Positions 36,835-46,015 of a stretch of 64,000 nt of DNA are shown here, in pieces (position 1 is the first letter of the stretch; each line of letters starts with the position of its first letter). Position numbers and translations under genes: made by a program. The notes under the pieces were generated by a model. The model made no database searches, had not been told where the DNA came from, and worked only from the letters and a program-made list of their open reading frames with translations. Location of the stretch: NCBI RefSeq assembly GCF_014639155.1, contig NZ_BMFT01000001.1, positions 3,273,045 through 3,337,044 on the forward strand. The letters are read 5' to 3'. Source of the DNA: Paenibacillus segetis (GTDB taxonomy: Bacteria > Bacillota > Bacilli > Paenibacillales > Paenibacillaceae).

Positions 36835-38607
36835 TTACAGAACATAACTCTCTGCTTCAATTACCCTTGCAGCAATTTGGCGTTTCAATCCTAACGAGTT
36901 GATCGGGGTTCTTTTGGTTAGCTTTTTCAGAACAGAAAGCCCTGTTCGAAGGGTATCTCCTGATTCCATCGCAGCAAGAACTTCCCGCGCCCGACATTCG
37001 ATCACATCAAATTGTTCGTGGATAAAAGCCGTCGTCATGTGAATCGCATTGGCTGCTTTGGTCTCGCCTACTTGATCAATCGACTTCTTGGTACGGAGTA
37101 AAGCGCTTTCCATTGCAAACGTCAAGATCATCATATCTGCCAGATGGCTAAGGATCTCTTGTTCCTGCTCTAACTTCAATTGGTACTTTTGCACGGCTTG
37201 CGCCCCAACCATCAGGAATATCTTCTTCGACATGGACAATAAATGGCTTTCTTGTTCAAGTGTACCTTGAAAGGATTGACTCGGAACCAGCCCTAATAAC
37301 TCCGACTGTAGTGCTAACGCTTTTTGCATCAAAGGTAATTCGCCCTTCATCGCCCGCTTGATCAGCGTCCCCGGAATAAGTAAACGATTAATCTCATTTG
37401 TCCCTTCAAAAATACGATTAATTCTCGAATCACGGTAATTACGCTCAATGCGGTATTCTTGGATAAATCCATATCCTCCGTGAATTTGAACACCCTCATC
37501 CACGATGAAGTCGAGTGTTTCGGAACCAAACACTTTATTAATGGAGCATTCTAGCTGATACTCCGCAATAGCTTTAGCAGATTGATATCCCACATTTGGG
37601 CTATCATAATCGACTTCAGCCAACCCGATATCAAATAGCCCTGCTGTCCGGTATACCATACTTTCCAACACATAAGTCCGAATATTCATGTCCGCCAGTT
37701 TTTTGCCGATGAGGGGGAAGGAGGAAATCTTGCGGTCAAATTGTGTACGTTCATTGGCATAACTTGCAGCGTACTCAATAGAATCTTTCGCAGCACCAAC
37801 ACAACCAGCAGCCAATTTATATCGTCCAATATTCAAAATATTAAAGGCGATTAAATGACCTTTCCCAACTTCCCACAGCAAATTTTCTACGGGTACTTTG
37901 ACATCCTCCAGAATTAACGGACATGTTGATGAACCTTTGATGCCCATTTTCTTCTCTTCCGGACCGATACTAACTCCTGACATAGTACGCTCGACAATAA
38001 AGGTGCTGAAATCCTTGCCATTAACCTTGGCGTACACAATAAAAATATCAGCAAAACCAGCATTCGTAATGAATTGCTTACTCCCATTAAGCACGTAATA
38101 TTGACCATCTTCACTCAATGTTGCTATCGTCTTGGCGCCTAGTGCATCCGAGCCCGAAGAGGGTTCGGTCAAACAATAAGCCGCTATTTTCTCCCCCGTA
38201 GCAAGCGTCGGCAAATACTTCTGCTTCTGCTCCTCCGTACCAAAATAAACGATGGGCAACGTACCAATTCCTACATGTGCTCCATGAGACAAGGAGAAGG
38301 AAGAGGCCTTTGTCAGTTTCTCCGTAATCAACGTGGAGCTCACTTTATCCAGTCCGAAGCCTCCATAGCTTTCTGGAACTTCAGCACCGAGGAGACCAAG
38401 GTCACCTGCTTTTTGCAATAATTCCACGGTCAGACCATAGTTCAACTTCTCAATTTCTTCATCTCTGGGTATAATTTCGCCTGCTACGAATTTTTCTGTA
38501 GTCTCCGCGATCATCCGATGCTCTTCGGTGAAGTCCTCCGGTGTCACGATCTCGCGATAATCAATATCGTCAATCATGAAGCTTCCACCTAACACTTTGT
38601 TCGTCAT
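36835..38607 (-). CDS. fadE: Acyl-CoA dehydrogenase
   Basis: About 590 residues from the ATG at 38607 (MTNKVLGGSFMIDDI), after GGTGAG; longer starts are possible. It has the acyl-CoA dehydrogenase fold (AYCLTEPSSGSDA, FITNAGFADI, QIHGGYGFIQEYRIERNYRD, INRIFEGTNEINRLLIPG) plus a C-terminal extension of about 190 residues, as in Bacillus FadE (about 594 residues). It makes trans-2-enoyl-CoA with FAD and passes electrons to the ETF encoded at 45221-46996. Order after fadN and fadA matches the Bacillus fadNAE operon. Confidence 0.92.
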   Translation of the reverse strand: MTNKVLGGSFMIDDIDYREIVTPEDFTEEHRMIAETTEKFVAGEIIPRDEEIEKLNYGLTVELLQKAGDLGLLGAEVPESYGGFGLDKVSSTLITEKLTKASSFSLSHGAHVGIGTLPIVYFGTEEQKQKYLPTLATGEKIAAYCLTEPSSGSDALGAKTIATLSEDGQYYVLNGSKQFITNAGFADIFIVYAKVNGKDFSTFIVERTMSGVSIGPEEKKMGIKGSSTCPLILEDVKVPVENLLWEVGKGHLIAFNILNIGRYKLAAGCVGAAKDSIEYAASYANERTQFDRKISSFPLIGKKLADMNIRTYVLESMVYRTAGLFDIGLAEVDYDSPNVGYQSAKAIAEYQLECSINKVFGSETLDFIVDEGVQIHGGYGFIQEYRIERNYRDSRINRIFEGTNEINRLLIPGTLIKRAMKGELPLMQKALALQSELLGLVPSQSFQGTLEQESHLLSMSKKIFLMVGAQAVQKYQLKLEQEQEILSHLADMMILTFAMESALLRTKKSIDQVGETKAANAIHMTTAFIHEQFDVIECRAREVLAAMESGDTLRTGLSVLKKLTKRTPINSLGLKRQIAARVIEAESYVL

Positions 38608-38639
38608 TTTACTCACCATTCCCCTTTCCTCTAACCTCA

Positions 38640-39845
38640 TCAGTGAATATCATTGCTTCCTACGGATGGATGAACTTCAAATACACCTGCCGCCCCCATT
38701 CCACCCCCGATACACATCGAGACAACTCCGTACCCCCCACCACGCCGTCCGAGTTCGTGAACCAACGTTGTCGTAAGCTTTGTGCCCGTACATCCTAGCG
38801 GATGACCAAGTGCAATCGCTCCACCGTTCACATTGACTTTCTCTTCATCGATCCCAAGCTCCCGTATAACATGCACGCACTGTGAGGCAAAAGCTTCGTT
38901 AATCTCAAAGAGACTTACCTCTTCAAGACTAATTCCTGCCATCTGCAATGCTTTGGGAATAGCTTTGACAGGTCCAACCCCCATAATTTCCGGCTCGACC
39001 CCCGCCACGGCGAACGATCTAAACGTTGCAAGCGGCGTAAGCCCAAGTTCATCCGCTTTCTCCCTACTCATCATCACAACCGCTGCTGCACCGTCGCTCG
39101 TCTGCGACGCATTGCCCGCTGTAACCGTTCCTCCCCATTTAAATGCCGGCTTTAGCTTACGAAGCGCTTCCATCGAAGTATCAGGACGAACACCTTCATC
39201 GGTATCAAACACAAATGATTTAACCTGGACTTGGCCGCTTTCATCCACACTTTTTAACTCCACCTGAATGGGGATAATCTCATCCTTGAATTTCCCCTCA
39301 GCTATCGCCTTAGCTGCTTTCTCATGTGATCTTGCCGCAAAAATATCCTGGTCTTCACGAGATACGTTAAATCTCTCCGCAACACGTTCAGCTGTATGCC
39401 CCATTCCGATATAGACTTCCGGCATTTCCTCCACAATTCTCGGATTAGGTGAAACCTTAAAGCCTGTCATCGGTACTTGGCTCATGCTTTCCACCCCACC
39501 AGCAATCAGAACATCAGCATGACCTAACATGATTCGTTCCGCGGCAAAGGCAATGGATTGTAACCCGGAAGAACAAAAACGATTGATCGTGATGGCGGGA
39601 ACCGTCGCTGGAAACCCGGCATATAGCGAGATAATGCGGGCAAAGTTCAATCCCTGCCCACCTTCCGGCATGGCGCAGCCGATAATAATGTCCTCTACAT
39701 CTTCCTTTTTCAGACCAGGAGCTCGATCTACGGCCGCTTCCAGAACGACTTTCCCCAACTCATCCGCACGCGTCTGCACGAGACTTCCCTTTTTGGATTT
39801 GCCTATCGCAGTTCGTGCCATGGATACGATGACCGCTTCCTTCAT
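38640..39845 (-). CDS. fadA: Acetyl-CoA C-acyltransferase (thiolase)
   Basis: This 401-residue degradative thiolase has the nucleophile C91 in NRFCSSGLQS, the base motif NVNGGAIALGHPLGCTG and the second cysteine in SMCIGGGMGAAGVFE. It cleaves 3-ketoacyl-CoA to acetyl-CoA and a shortened acyl-CoA. It lies between fadN and fadE with short gaps, and its start has GGGGAGTGAAG upstream. The length is normal for the family. Confidence 0.93.
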   Translation of the reverse strand: MKEAVIVSMARTAIGKSKKGSLVQTRADELGKVVLEAAVDRAPGLKKEDVEDIIIGCAMPEGGQGLNFARIISLYAGFPATVPAITINRFCSSGLQSIAFAAERIMLGHADVLIAGGVESMSQVPMTGFKVSPNPRIVEEMPEVYIGMGHTAERVAERFNVSREDQDIFAARSHEKAAKAIAEGKFKDEIIPIQVELKSVDESGQVQVKSFVFDTDEGVRPDTSMEALRKLKPAFKWGGTVTAGNASQTSDGAAAVVMMSREKADELGLTPLATFRSFAVAGVEPEIMGVGPVKAIPKALQMAGISLEEVSLFEINEAFASQCVHVIRELGIDEEKVNVNGGAIALGHPLGCTGTKLTTTLVHELGRRGGGYGVVSMCIGGGMGAAGVFEVHPSVGSNDIH

Positions 39846-39872
39846 ACCATCTTCACTCCCCGGAATGTTAAT

Positions 39873-42269
39873 TTAATTTCGTAACGCCTTACCTTTGGTC
39901 AGCATATGGTGCATCCGTTGTTGAGTCTTTGGTTCCCCACATAAACTTAAGAATGCCTCTCGTTCCAAATCGAGCATATATTGTTCACTCACAAGTGTAC
40001 CTGCGGGGACATCACCTCCAGCAAGGATATGAGCCAGCTTCTTGGCAATGAGGAGATCGTGATCGCTGATAAAGCCGCCTTCTCTCATTCCCATAGCCCC
40101 TAGTTGCAGCACTGCCTTTCCCTCACTACCTACGACCTGAAATTTCTCTCCAGGTATCGGTTCATAACCTGCCTTGCTCATCCGTAGCACAGACTGTTTG
40201 GCTTCGTAGATCAAATGATCTTGATTAGCAATAATGCGATCCGTTGCACGAAGATATCCTAATCTTTTGGCATCATGACCACTCGTTGAGACTTTAGCCA
40301 TTCCGATCGTTTCAAACACCTGATTGATGTATGGCTGAAGATCCGCCTCGGAATGTCCGACACGCTGACTTGCTCGCATCGTTAATTCTTTGCAGCCTCC
40401 ACCTGCAGGAATGAGTCCTACACCAAATTCCACTAAGCCGTAATACGTTTCCACTGCTGCGATAACTTGATCCGCTGGTAAACAGGACTCAACTCCCCCT
40501 CCAAGGGTCATCCGATGCGGTGCGGCGACAACGGGTTTTTCAAATCTTTTCACTTGGTACATCGTGTTCTGGAACATGCGGATAATGCTATCAATCTCAT
40601 CCCATTCCTCATCCTGGGCTTCCATTAATAGCAACATGATATTGGCCCCTACACAGAAATTTCGTCCTTGATTAGCAATGACCATGCCTTCAAAGTTACT
40701 GCGAACTTCTTCCAAGCTCTGCTGAATCATCATTAAGATATCTGCACCAATCGCATTGTTAGGCGAATGAAACTCTAGACAGGCTACTCCGTCTCCAAGA
40801 TCGATTAGACTTGCCCCTTCATTCCCTTTCACAATCTTGTTATTCTCCTTCAAATTGCGGAGCGAAATAATCTCCGGTGGCTGTTCAATCTGCTTATATC
40901 TCTGCTCAGATACATAATATAGAGTCCCGTTTTCCTTCTGATAGAACGACTGATTCCCCTGTGCGATCCATTCCTTCACCCACACCGGAATACTTAAACC
41001 TTCCTTTTCCATGCGCTCCACGGATTTGACTAAGCCAATAGCATCCCAGGTCTCAAACGGGCCTAACTCCCAATTGAAGCCCCATTTCATCGCTTCGTCT
41101 ATTTCATAAATGGAATCGGCGATTTCACCAACTTTTTCCGCGGAGTAAACCAGTACCTGCTTAAGAATATTCCAGGCAAATTCAGAATAACGATCTCCCG
41201 CTGTAATGAGTGCTTTCGTCTTGCCCCGTGCACCTTTCGCCAGTTTGGCCGCTTCCAGCGATCCGGAAGTGATCTTCTTCTGCGGAGCATATTCCATGGT
41301 TAAGAGTTGAAGAGATGATATTTCACTACCGTTTGGTCCTTTTTTCTTCAAATAAAAACCTTGCCCAGATTTCTCGCCTAACCAGCCTCTTTCGACCATG
41401 CTTTTCATGACTTCTGGGACAATAAAAGCTGCTCTTTCTGTTTCATCAGTTACATTAGCGTATACGTTGTCTGCCACATGAATGAATGTATCAAGTCCGA
41501 CCATATCGAGGGTGCGAAAGGTTGCACTCTTCGGACGCCCCATGGCGGGTCCGGTTACTGCATCTACTTCCTCCACGGTAAAACCTTGCTCTACCATTGC
41601 TTGTAATGTGATAAGTAGTCCATAAGTACCGATTCTGTTGGCGATAAAATTTGGTGTATCCTTGGCTAAGACGACGCCTTTGCCTAGTACTTTTTCACCC
41701 AAAACTCTCATTTGTTGAACTATCTGTGGATCTGTATGCATTCCGGGAATGATCTCTAGCAACTTCATATACCGTGGTGGATTGAAAAAGTGTGTACCTA
41801 AAAAATACTGCTGAAAGTCTTCACTACAATCCGCCACCATTTCATCAATCGAAATCCCTGACGTATTGGAGCTCACAATCGTTCCGGGCTTCCAATACCG
41901 TTCTACCTTGCTGAGGAGATCCTTTTTAACCTGGAGATTCTCAACAACAACCTCAATGACCCAGTCCACTTCTGCTATGTGGGACAAGTGATCCTCTAGA
42001 TTCCCCGGAGTGATCCTGTCTGCAAAAGCAATGTCATAAAGGGGGGAGGGCGTACTCTTCTGCAGCTTTGCAACTGCTCCTGTAGCCAAACGATTTCTAA
42101 CCGCTGGATGTTCGGGAGTATAACCTTTCTTTACCTCCTCATCAGTCATGTCTTGCGGCACCATATCCAGCAATAAACATGGAATTCCAACGTTAGCTAG
42201 ATGCGCTGCAATGCCGGAGCCCATAATTCCCGAGCCAATGACTGCCGCCTTGCGAATGGATTTATTCAT
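39873..42269 (-). CDS. fadN: 3-hydroxyacyl-CoA dehydrogenase/enoyl-CoA hydratase
   Basis: This 798-residue bifunctional enzyme carries an N-terminal NAD-binding HCDH domain (AVIGSGIMGSGIAAHLA; SSNTSGISID; GTHFFNPPRYMKLLEI), a second HCDH C-domain and a C-terminal enoyl-CoA hydratase domain (about 500-720, QGRNFCVGAN, RMTLGGGVESCLPAD, GLIPAGGGCKE). This order, dehydrogenase first, is that of Bacillus FadN and the opposite of E. coli FadB. It catalyses hydration and oxidation in beta-oxidation. ATG follows GGAGGGAAG. Confidence 0.93.
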   Translation of the reverse strand: MNKSIRKAAVIGSGIMGSGIAAHLANVGIPCLLLDMVPQDMTDEEVKKGYTPEHPAVRNRLATGAVAKLQKSTPSPLYDIAFADRITPGNLEDHLSHIAEVDWVIEVVVENLQVKKDLLSKVERYWKPGTIVSSNTSGISIDEMVADCSEDFQQYFLGTHFFNPPRYMKLLEIIPGMHTDPQIVQQMRVLGEKVLGKGVVLAKDTPNFIANRIGTYGLLITLQAMVEQGFTVEEVDAVTGPAMGRPKSATFRTLDMVGLDTFIHVADNVYANVTDETERAAFIVPEVMKSMVERGWLGEKSGQGFYLKKKGPNGSEISSLQLLTMEYAPQKKITSGSLEAAKLAKGARGKTKALITAGDRYSEFAWNILKQVLVYSAEKVGEIADSIYEIDEAMKWGFNWELGPFETWDAIGLVKSVERMEKEGLSIPVWVKEWIAQGNQSFYQKENGTLYYVSEQRYKQIEQPPEIISLRNLKENNKIVKGNEGASLIDLGDGVACLEFHSPNNAIGADILMMIQQSLEEVRSNFEGMVIANQGRNFCVGANIMLLLMEAQDEEWDEIDSIIRMFQNTMYQVKRFEKPVVAAPHRMTLGGGVESCLPADQVIAAVETYYGLVEFGVGLIPAGGGCKELTMRASQRVGHSEADLQPYINQVFETIGMAKVSTSGHDAKRLGYLRATDRIIANQDHLIYEAKQSVLRMSKAGYEPIPGEKFQVVGSEGKAVLQLGAMGMREGGFISDHDLLIAKKLAHILAGGDVPAGTLVSEQYMLDLEREAFLSLCGEPKTQQRMHHMLTKGKALRN

Positions 42270-42295
42270 TTTCTTCCCTCCAGTTCAGCTTCTAT

Positions 42296-44449
42296 TTAAC
42301 GGATGGGATGATCCCCAAATACGGATTGCTCCAAAATTTCTGCTATATCTTTCGCTTTGATATGCTCCTCAACTTCCTTCATCTTGGTACCGTCCTCCAT
42401 CATCGTGAGGCAATAAGGACATGCACTACTAATGACCGTTGGATTCACCTCTAGCGCCTGCTCGGTACGGGCCAAATTTACACGCTTACCCGCCTTCTCC
42501 TCCAGCCACATCATCCCGCCACCGGCACCACAGCACATCCCATTCTGCCGAGATCGCTTCATTTCGGCTACTTCCACACCGGGGATAGCCTTCAAGATAT
42601 TACGCGGCTCATCATAAACATTGTTGTAGCGCCCTAGATAACACGAGTCGTGATACGTAATTCTCTCCTTCACTTCATGATGGGGATTCAACTTCCCAGC
42701 TTGAATGAGCTGGTCAAGTAACTGTGTGTGGTGGTAGACTTCCACCCCCTCAAGTCCAAATTCGGGATACTCGTTCTTCAATGTATTGAATGTATGTGGG
42801 CATGCGGTAACAATCTTACGAACCCCGTATTTTTGGAAAATCTCAATGTTGTCCGCGCACAGTTGTTGAAATAACATTTCATTGCCCATCCGACGCGGGG
42901 TATCACCCGAATTCTTCTCCTCATTGCCCAGAATGGCGAATGAAATTCCCGATTCATTGAGTAGCCTAGCAAAAGCTCGCGAAATCGAGCGACTTCGAAG
43001 ATCATAGGAACCCATCGAACCTACAAAAAACAAGTATTCAAAATCAGGATTCTCCTTCACCGTGGGAACCTGAATCCCCTCGATTTCTCCAGTCCATGTG
43101 GCTCGGTCATTGCGACTCAACCCCCAAGGATTACCCTGCCGCTCAATATTCTGCATGGCGCGTTGCCCCTCGTGAGGAACACTCCCCTGCATTAAAACTA
43201 GATGTCTGCGCAGATCAATAATCTTATCGACGTGCTCATTACTTACCGGACATTGATCCTCACAATTACGGCAGGTCGTACAGGACCAGATTTCCTCTTC
43301 TGATATGACCTCACCGATGAGTTCTAATTGTTCAGAATTCTTCTCACCTTTGTTCCAGGTTGATTTATGCCAATCTATTGTCGGTACGATGTTCGTAATC
43401 ATATCTTCATTCGCATGCCATAGGACGGGCTCTTTCTGCTCCGTAACTAGTGCATGACTTCCACTCGTAGCAAACAAATAACTAGGCACCCACGGGGATT
43501 TTCCTGTTACTGCAGTTCCTTTCTCCACGGCATGATCCCTTAATTTCGTAATGAGGTGCATAGGGGATAACACCTTGCCAGTATTACTTGCAGGACAAGC
43601 ATCGGTACACCGCCCACATTCCACACAAGCATAGAAATCGAGCATTTGTTTCTGTGTGAAGTCCTCAATCTTACCAACGCCAAAAGTCTCTGCATCTTCG
43701 TCTTCCAAATCCAATTTTGTGAGGCGACCTACAGGCTCGCTACGACGAAACCAAATGTTAAGGGGTGCGGTCATAATATGAAAATGCTTCGACTGCGGCA
43801 CATAGACCAGAAATGACAAGAGAATTAGCAAATGCATCCACCAAAATCCAATAAACCAGCCGTAGGCCGTGGAGCTTGAGATTCCAGTAAAGGCTAGCGC
43901 AAGGACGGAGGAGATCGGAGCGTAGCCACTAAACTCAAGGTCCTGCCACACACGCTCGAAGCTTAAACTGAACACAACAGATAACATCAAGAAGAAAATG
44001 AAGAAGATAACTAAGCTTGGCTTCCAACCCTTTTTTAAACGAGTCAACTTCTCCCCATAACGTCGATAAGCGGCGTACCCCATAGAGAATAAAATCAGAA
44101 TGACCGTGATTTCCTGCATGAGCCCAAACACTTCATAACCCGGAATCGGCAGATGTTTACCTGCTGTTAATCCTTTTACAATCAGATCTAAGGCTCCGAA
44201 CTGTAAAATAATGAATCCATAAAAAATAAGGAAGTGCATCACCCCACTTTTGGGATCCTTCAACAACTTTTTCTGACCAAATACCTGTGATAAGAACTCC
44301 CCCCATCTTCCTTCACCTCGTTGCCGGAAGTTCGAAGGTTCTCCAAGCTTTAGATACAAGTAGCGATGATACACAGCTTTATAGAATAAATAGAAGGCAT
44401 ATCCCGTTACCGCCAGAAACAATACGAAATTCGCAATTTGCCACCCCAT
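42296..44449 (-). CDS. fadF: Membrane Fe-S oxidoreductase of fatty acid degradation
   Basis: About 717 residues from the ATG at 44449 (MGWQIANFVLFLAV), nine bases after AAAGGA; the longer frame crosses the promoter. The N-terminus has about six membrane helices of a NarI/heterodisulfide-reductase-like cytochrome subunit. Two ferredoxin clusters follow (CVECGRCTDACP; CTTCRNCEDQCP), then two CCG domains (YHDSCYLGRYN; MCCGAGGGMMW). Bacillus FadF is similar. It probably takes electrons from ETF to menaquinone, completing acyl-CoA dehydrogenation. It is the first gene of the leftward fad operon, under the FadR-box region. Confidence 0.88.
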   Translation of the reverse strand: MGWQIANFVLFLAVTGYAFYLFYKAVYHRYLYLKLGEPSNFRQRGEGRWGEFLSQVFGQKKLLKDPKSGVMHFLIFYGFIILQFGALDLIVKGLTAGKHLPIPGYEVFGLMQEITVILILFSMGYAAYRRYGEKLTRLKKGWKPSLVIFFIFFLMLSVVFSLSFERVWQDLEFSGYAPISSVLALAFTGISSSTAYGWFIGFWWMHLLILLSFLVYVPQSKHFHIMTAPLNIWFRRSEPVGRLTKLDLEDEDAETFGVGKIEDFTQKQMLDFYACVECGRCTDACPASNTGKVLSPMHLITKLRDHAVEKGTAVTGKSPWVPSYLFATSGSHALVTEQKEPVLWHANEDMITNIVPTIDWHKSTWNKGEKNSEQLELIGEVISEEEIWSCTTCRNCEDQCPVSNEHVDKIIDLRRHLVLMQGSVPHEGQRAMQNIERQGNPWGLSRNDRATWTGEIEGIQVPTVKENPDFEYLFFVGSMGSYDLRSRSISRAFARLLNESGISFAILGNEEKNSGDTPRRMGNEMLFQQLCADNIEIFQKYGVRKIVTACPHTFNTLKNEYPEFGLEGVEVYHHTQLLDQLIQAGKLNPHHEVKERITYHDSCYLGRYNNVYDEPRNILKAIPGVEVAEMKRSRQNGMCCGAGGGMMWLEEKAGKRVNLARTEQALEVNPTVISSACPYCLTMMEDGTKMKEVEEHIKAKDIAEILEQSVFGDHPIR

Positions 44450-44512
44450 CTCTTCGCATCCTTTCTTTGATTGTAAAAAGACCATCCATCGATGCATTAA
44501 GAAACCGTTCAC

Positions 44513-44541
44513 ATAATATACATTTATTGATAACGCATGAA
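44513..44541 (-). promoter_or_regulatory. Predicted promoter of the leftward fad operon
   Basis: On the reverse strand TTCATG (44536-44541) and TATTAT (44513-44518) are 17 bases apart. The -35 is weak and lies inside a perfect palindrome. The leader to the fadF ATG is about 57 bases. Confidence 0.5.
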
Positions 44542-44549
44542 CTTCATGC
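44535..44549. promoter_or_regulatory. Palindrome overlapping the fad -35
   Basis: GCATGAACTTCATGC is a perfect 15-base palindrome centred 32 bases from the FadR box. It covers the predicted -35 of the leftward operon. It may be a second operator, but no regulator can be named. Confidence 0.5.
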
Positions 44550-44565
44550 CCATTTTCCAAAAAAA

Positions 44566-44583
44566 TGAATGAGTCCTCATTCA
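44566..44583. promoter_or_regulatory. FadR-type operator
   Basis: TGAATGA-GTCC-TCATTCA has perfect seven-base arms. It agrees with the Bacillus FadR box as I recall it (TGAATGA and TCATTCA arms around four bases). It lies between fadF and fadR, 33 bases before the fadR start, so the TetR-type repressor would control both directions and be released by long-chain acyl-CoA. Confidence 0.8.
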
Positions 44584-44615
44584 TTAAATTCGAATGCTTA
44601 TGCCGAGGTGTCTCC

Positions 44616-45197
44616 ATGACAAATAAAAGACAAGAAAAATATGAACTCATCTTGGGGGCCGCCCTAAAAGTCATTGCAGAGAATGGTTTTCATGGATCAC
44701 AAATATCCAAAATCGCTAAGGAAGCGGGGATCGCTGATGGGACCGTTTATCTTTATTTTAAGAACAAAGAAGATATCCTCGTTTCCCTCTTTCAACAACG
44801 ATTAGGTGACTTGGTCAGCAGGTTTAACAGCAGTATTCGCGAGACACATTCAGCGGAAGAGGCTCTGCGTAAGATTTGTGAGATTCATTTCACCGAGCTG
44901 GAACAAAACGTAGATCTAGCTTATGTAACTCAGATCGAACTCCGCCAAAGTTCGTTTGAACTTCGTAAAGCGATCGGTCTCTCGGTGAAACCTTATATCC
45001 AACTGATTGAGAACATTCTCGAACGAGGAGTGCAAGAAAAGGGGTTCCGACCTGATCTCGATATTAAGCTAACCCGTTTGCTATTATTTGGGGGATTAGA
45101 TGAAGTGGTGACCTCTTGGATCATATCCGGAAGGAAATACTCGTTATCTGCTCAAGTAGACAAAACCGTAGAATTTTTCTTGAAAGGCTTGAAATAA
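44616..45197 (+). CDS. fadR: TetR-family fatty acid degradation repressor
   Basis: About 193 residues from the ATG at 44616, five bases after GAGGTG. The N-terminal helix-turn-helix (NGFHGSQISKIAKEAGIADGTVYLYFKNKEDIL) and the ligand domain (VTQIELRQSSFELRKAI, LLLFGGLDEVVTSWI) align closely with Bacillus FadR. It represses beta-oxidation genes until long-chain acyl-CoA binds. It heads the rightward fadR-etfB-etfA operon and faces the rest of the pathway across its own operator. Confidence 0.92.
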   Translation: MTNKRQEKYELILGAALKVIAENGFHGSQISKIAKEAGIADGTVYLYFKNKEDILVSLFQQRLGDLVSRFNSSIRETHSAEEALRKICEIHFTELEQNVDLAYVTQIELRQSSFELRKAIGLSVKPYIQLIENILERGVQEKGFRPDLDIKLTRLLLFGGLDEVVTSWIISGRKYSLSAQVDKTVEFFLKGLK

Positions 45198-45220
45198 TCC
45201 ATAAAGAGGGGAGCATGCAG

Positions 45221-45994
45221 ATGAATATCTATGTCATTCTCAAACAAACATTTGACACGGAGGAGAAAATCGCAATTCAAGAGGGGGTTATTTCCGACGA
45301 CGGAGTCAAGTTCATCATAAATCCCTATGACGAATATGCCGTTGAAGAAGCTTTGCACCTCAAGGAGCAACATGGGGGGAGCGTGACCGTCCTTTCTATC
45401 GGGCCTAATCGCACAACAGAAGCGTTAAGAACCGCACTTGCCATGGGGGCAGATGAAGCCGTGCTAATTTCTGATGATCAAATCAGTAGTGGTGATGAAT
45501 TCAGTGTCTCCAAAGTATTAGCTGCTTATCTCGACAAGCAATCCTTCGATCTTATATTAGGAGGCAATTTCTCCATTGATAGTGGAGGGGGCCAAGTGGC
45601 CATCCGACTCTCTCAATTACTCAATATTCCGCATGTTGCGTCGATTATCAAGCTCGATGTTAGTGGAGATCAAGCTTTTGTTCATCGTGATTCCGAAGGG
45701 GATATCGAAACGTTGATGGTTACCCTGCCTGCATTATTCACCGCACAACAGGGTTTGAATGAACCACGCTACCCGTCGTTACCCGGGATTATGAAAGCAA
45801 AGAAGAAACCCTTTCATCAGCTCACTCTAGATGATGTAGGACTTACAGAATCTGAAATCAGCGCCAAAACAGAGCGTCTATCCCTCTTCTTACCTCCTAC
45901 ACGTAAATCAGGTCAAATCTTACAAGGTGAGCTTAACGATCAAGCTGCAGAGCTCGTTCAGCTTCTTCAGCATTCTGATGTGAAGGCGATTTAA
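45221..45994 (+). CDS. etfB: Electron transfer flavoprotein beta subunit
   Basis: About 257 residues from the ATG at 45221, seven bases after GAGGGGAG; an ATG at 45215 is too close to that site. NPYDEYAVEEAL, IGPNRTTEALRTALAMGADEAVLI and GQVAIRLSQLLNIPHVASI are EtfB motifs for the AMP-binding subunit. Together with EtfA it accepts electrons from FadE-type acyl-CoA dehydrogenases. It follows fadR by 23 bases in the same operon. Confidence 0.93.
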   Translation: MNIYVILKQTFDTEEKIAIQEGVISDDGVKFIINPYDEYAVEEALHLKEQHGGSVTVLSIGPNRTTEALRTALAMGADEAVLISDDQISSGDEFSVSKVLAAYLDKQSFDLILGGNFSIDSGGGQVAIRLSQLLNIPHVASIIKLDVSGDQAFVHRDSEGDIETLMVTLPALFTAQQGLNEPRYPSLPGIMKAKKKPFHQLTLDDVGLTESEISAKTERLSLFLPPTRKSGQILQGELNDQAAELVQLLQHSDVKAI

Positions 45995-46015
45995 TCCAGA
46001 AAAGGAGATGTACCT

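Noticed and set aside
44450-44674. N-terminal extension of fadF to 44674
   Set aside because: It would cross the FadR box, the predicted promoter and the fadR start; the ATG at 44449 has its own ribosome site and begins with the expected membrane helix.
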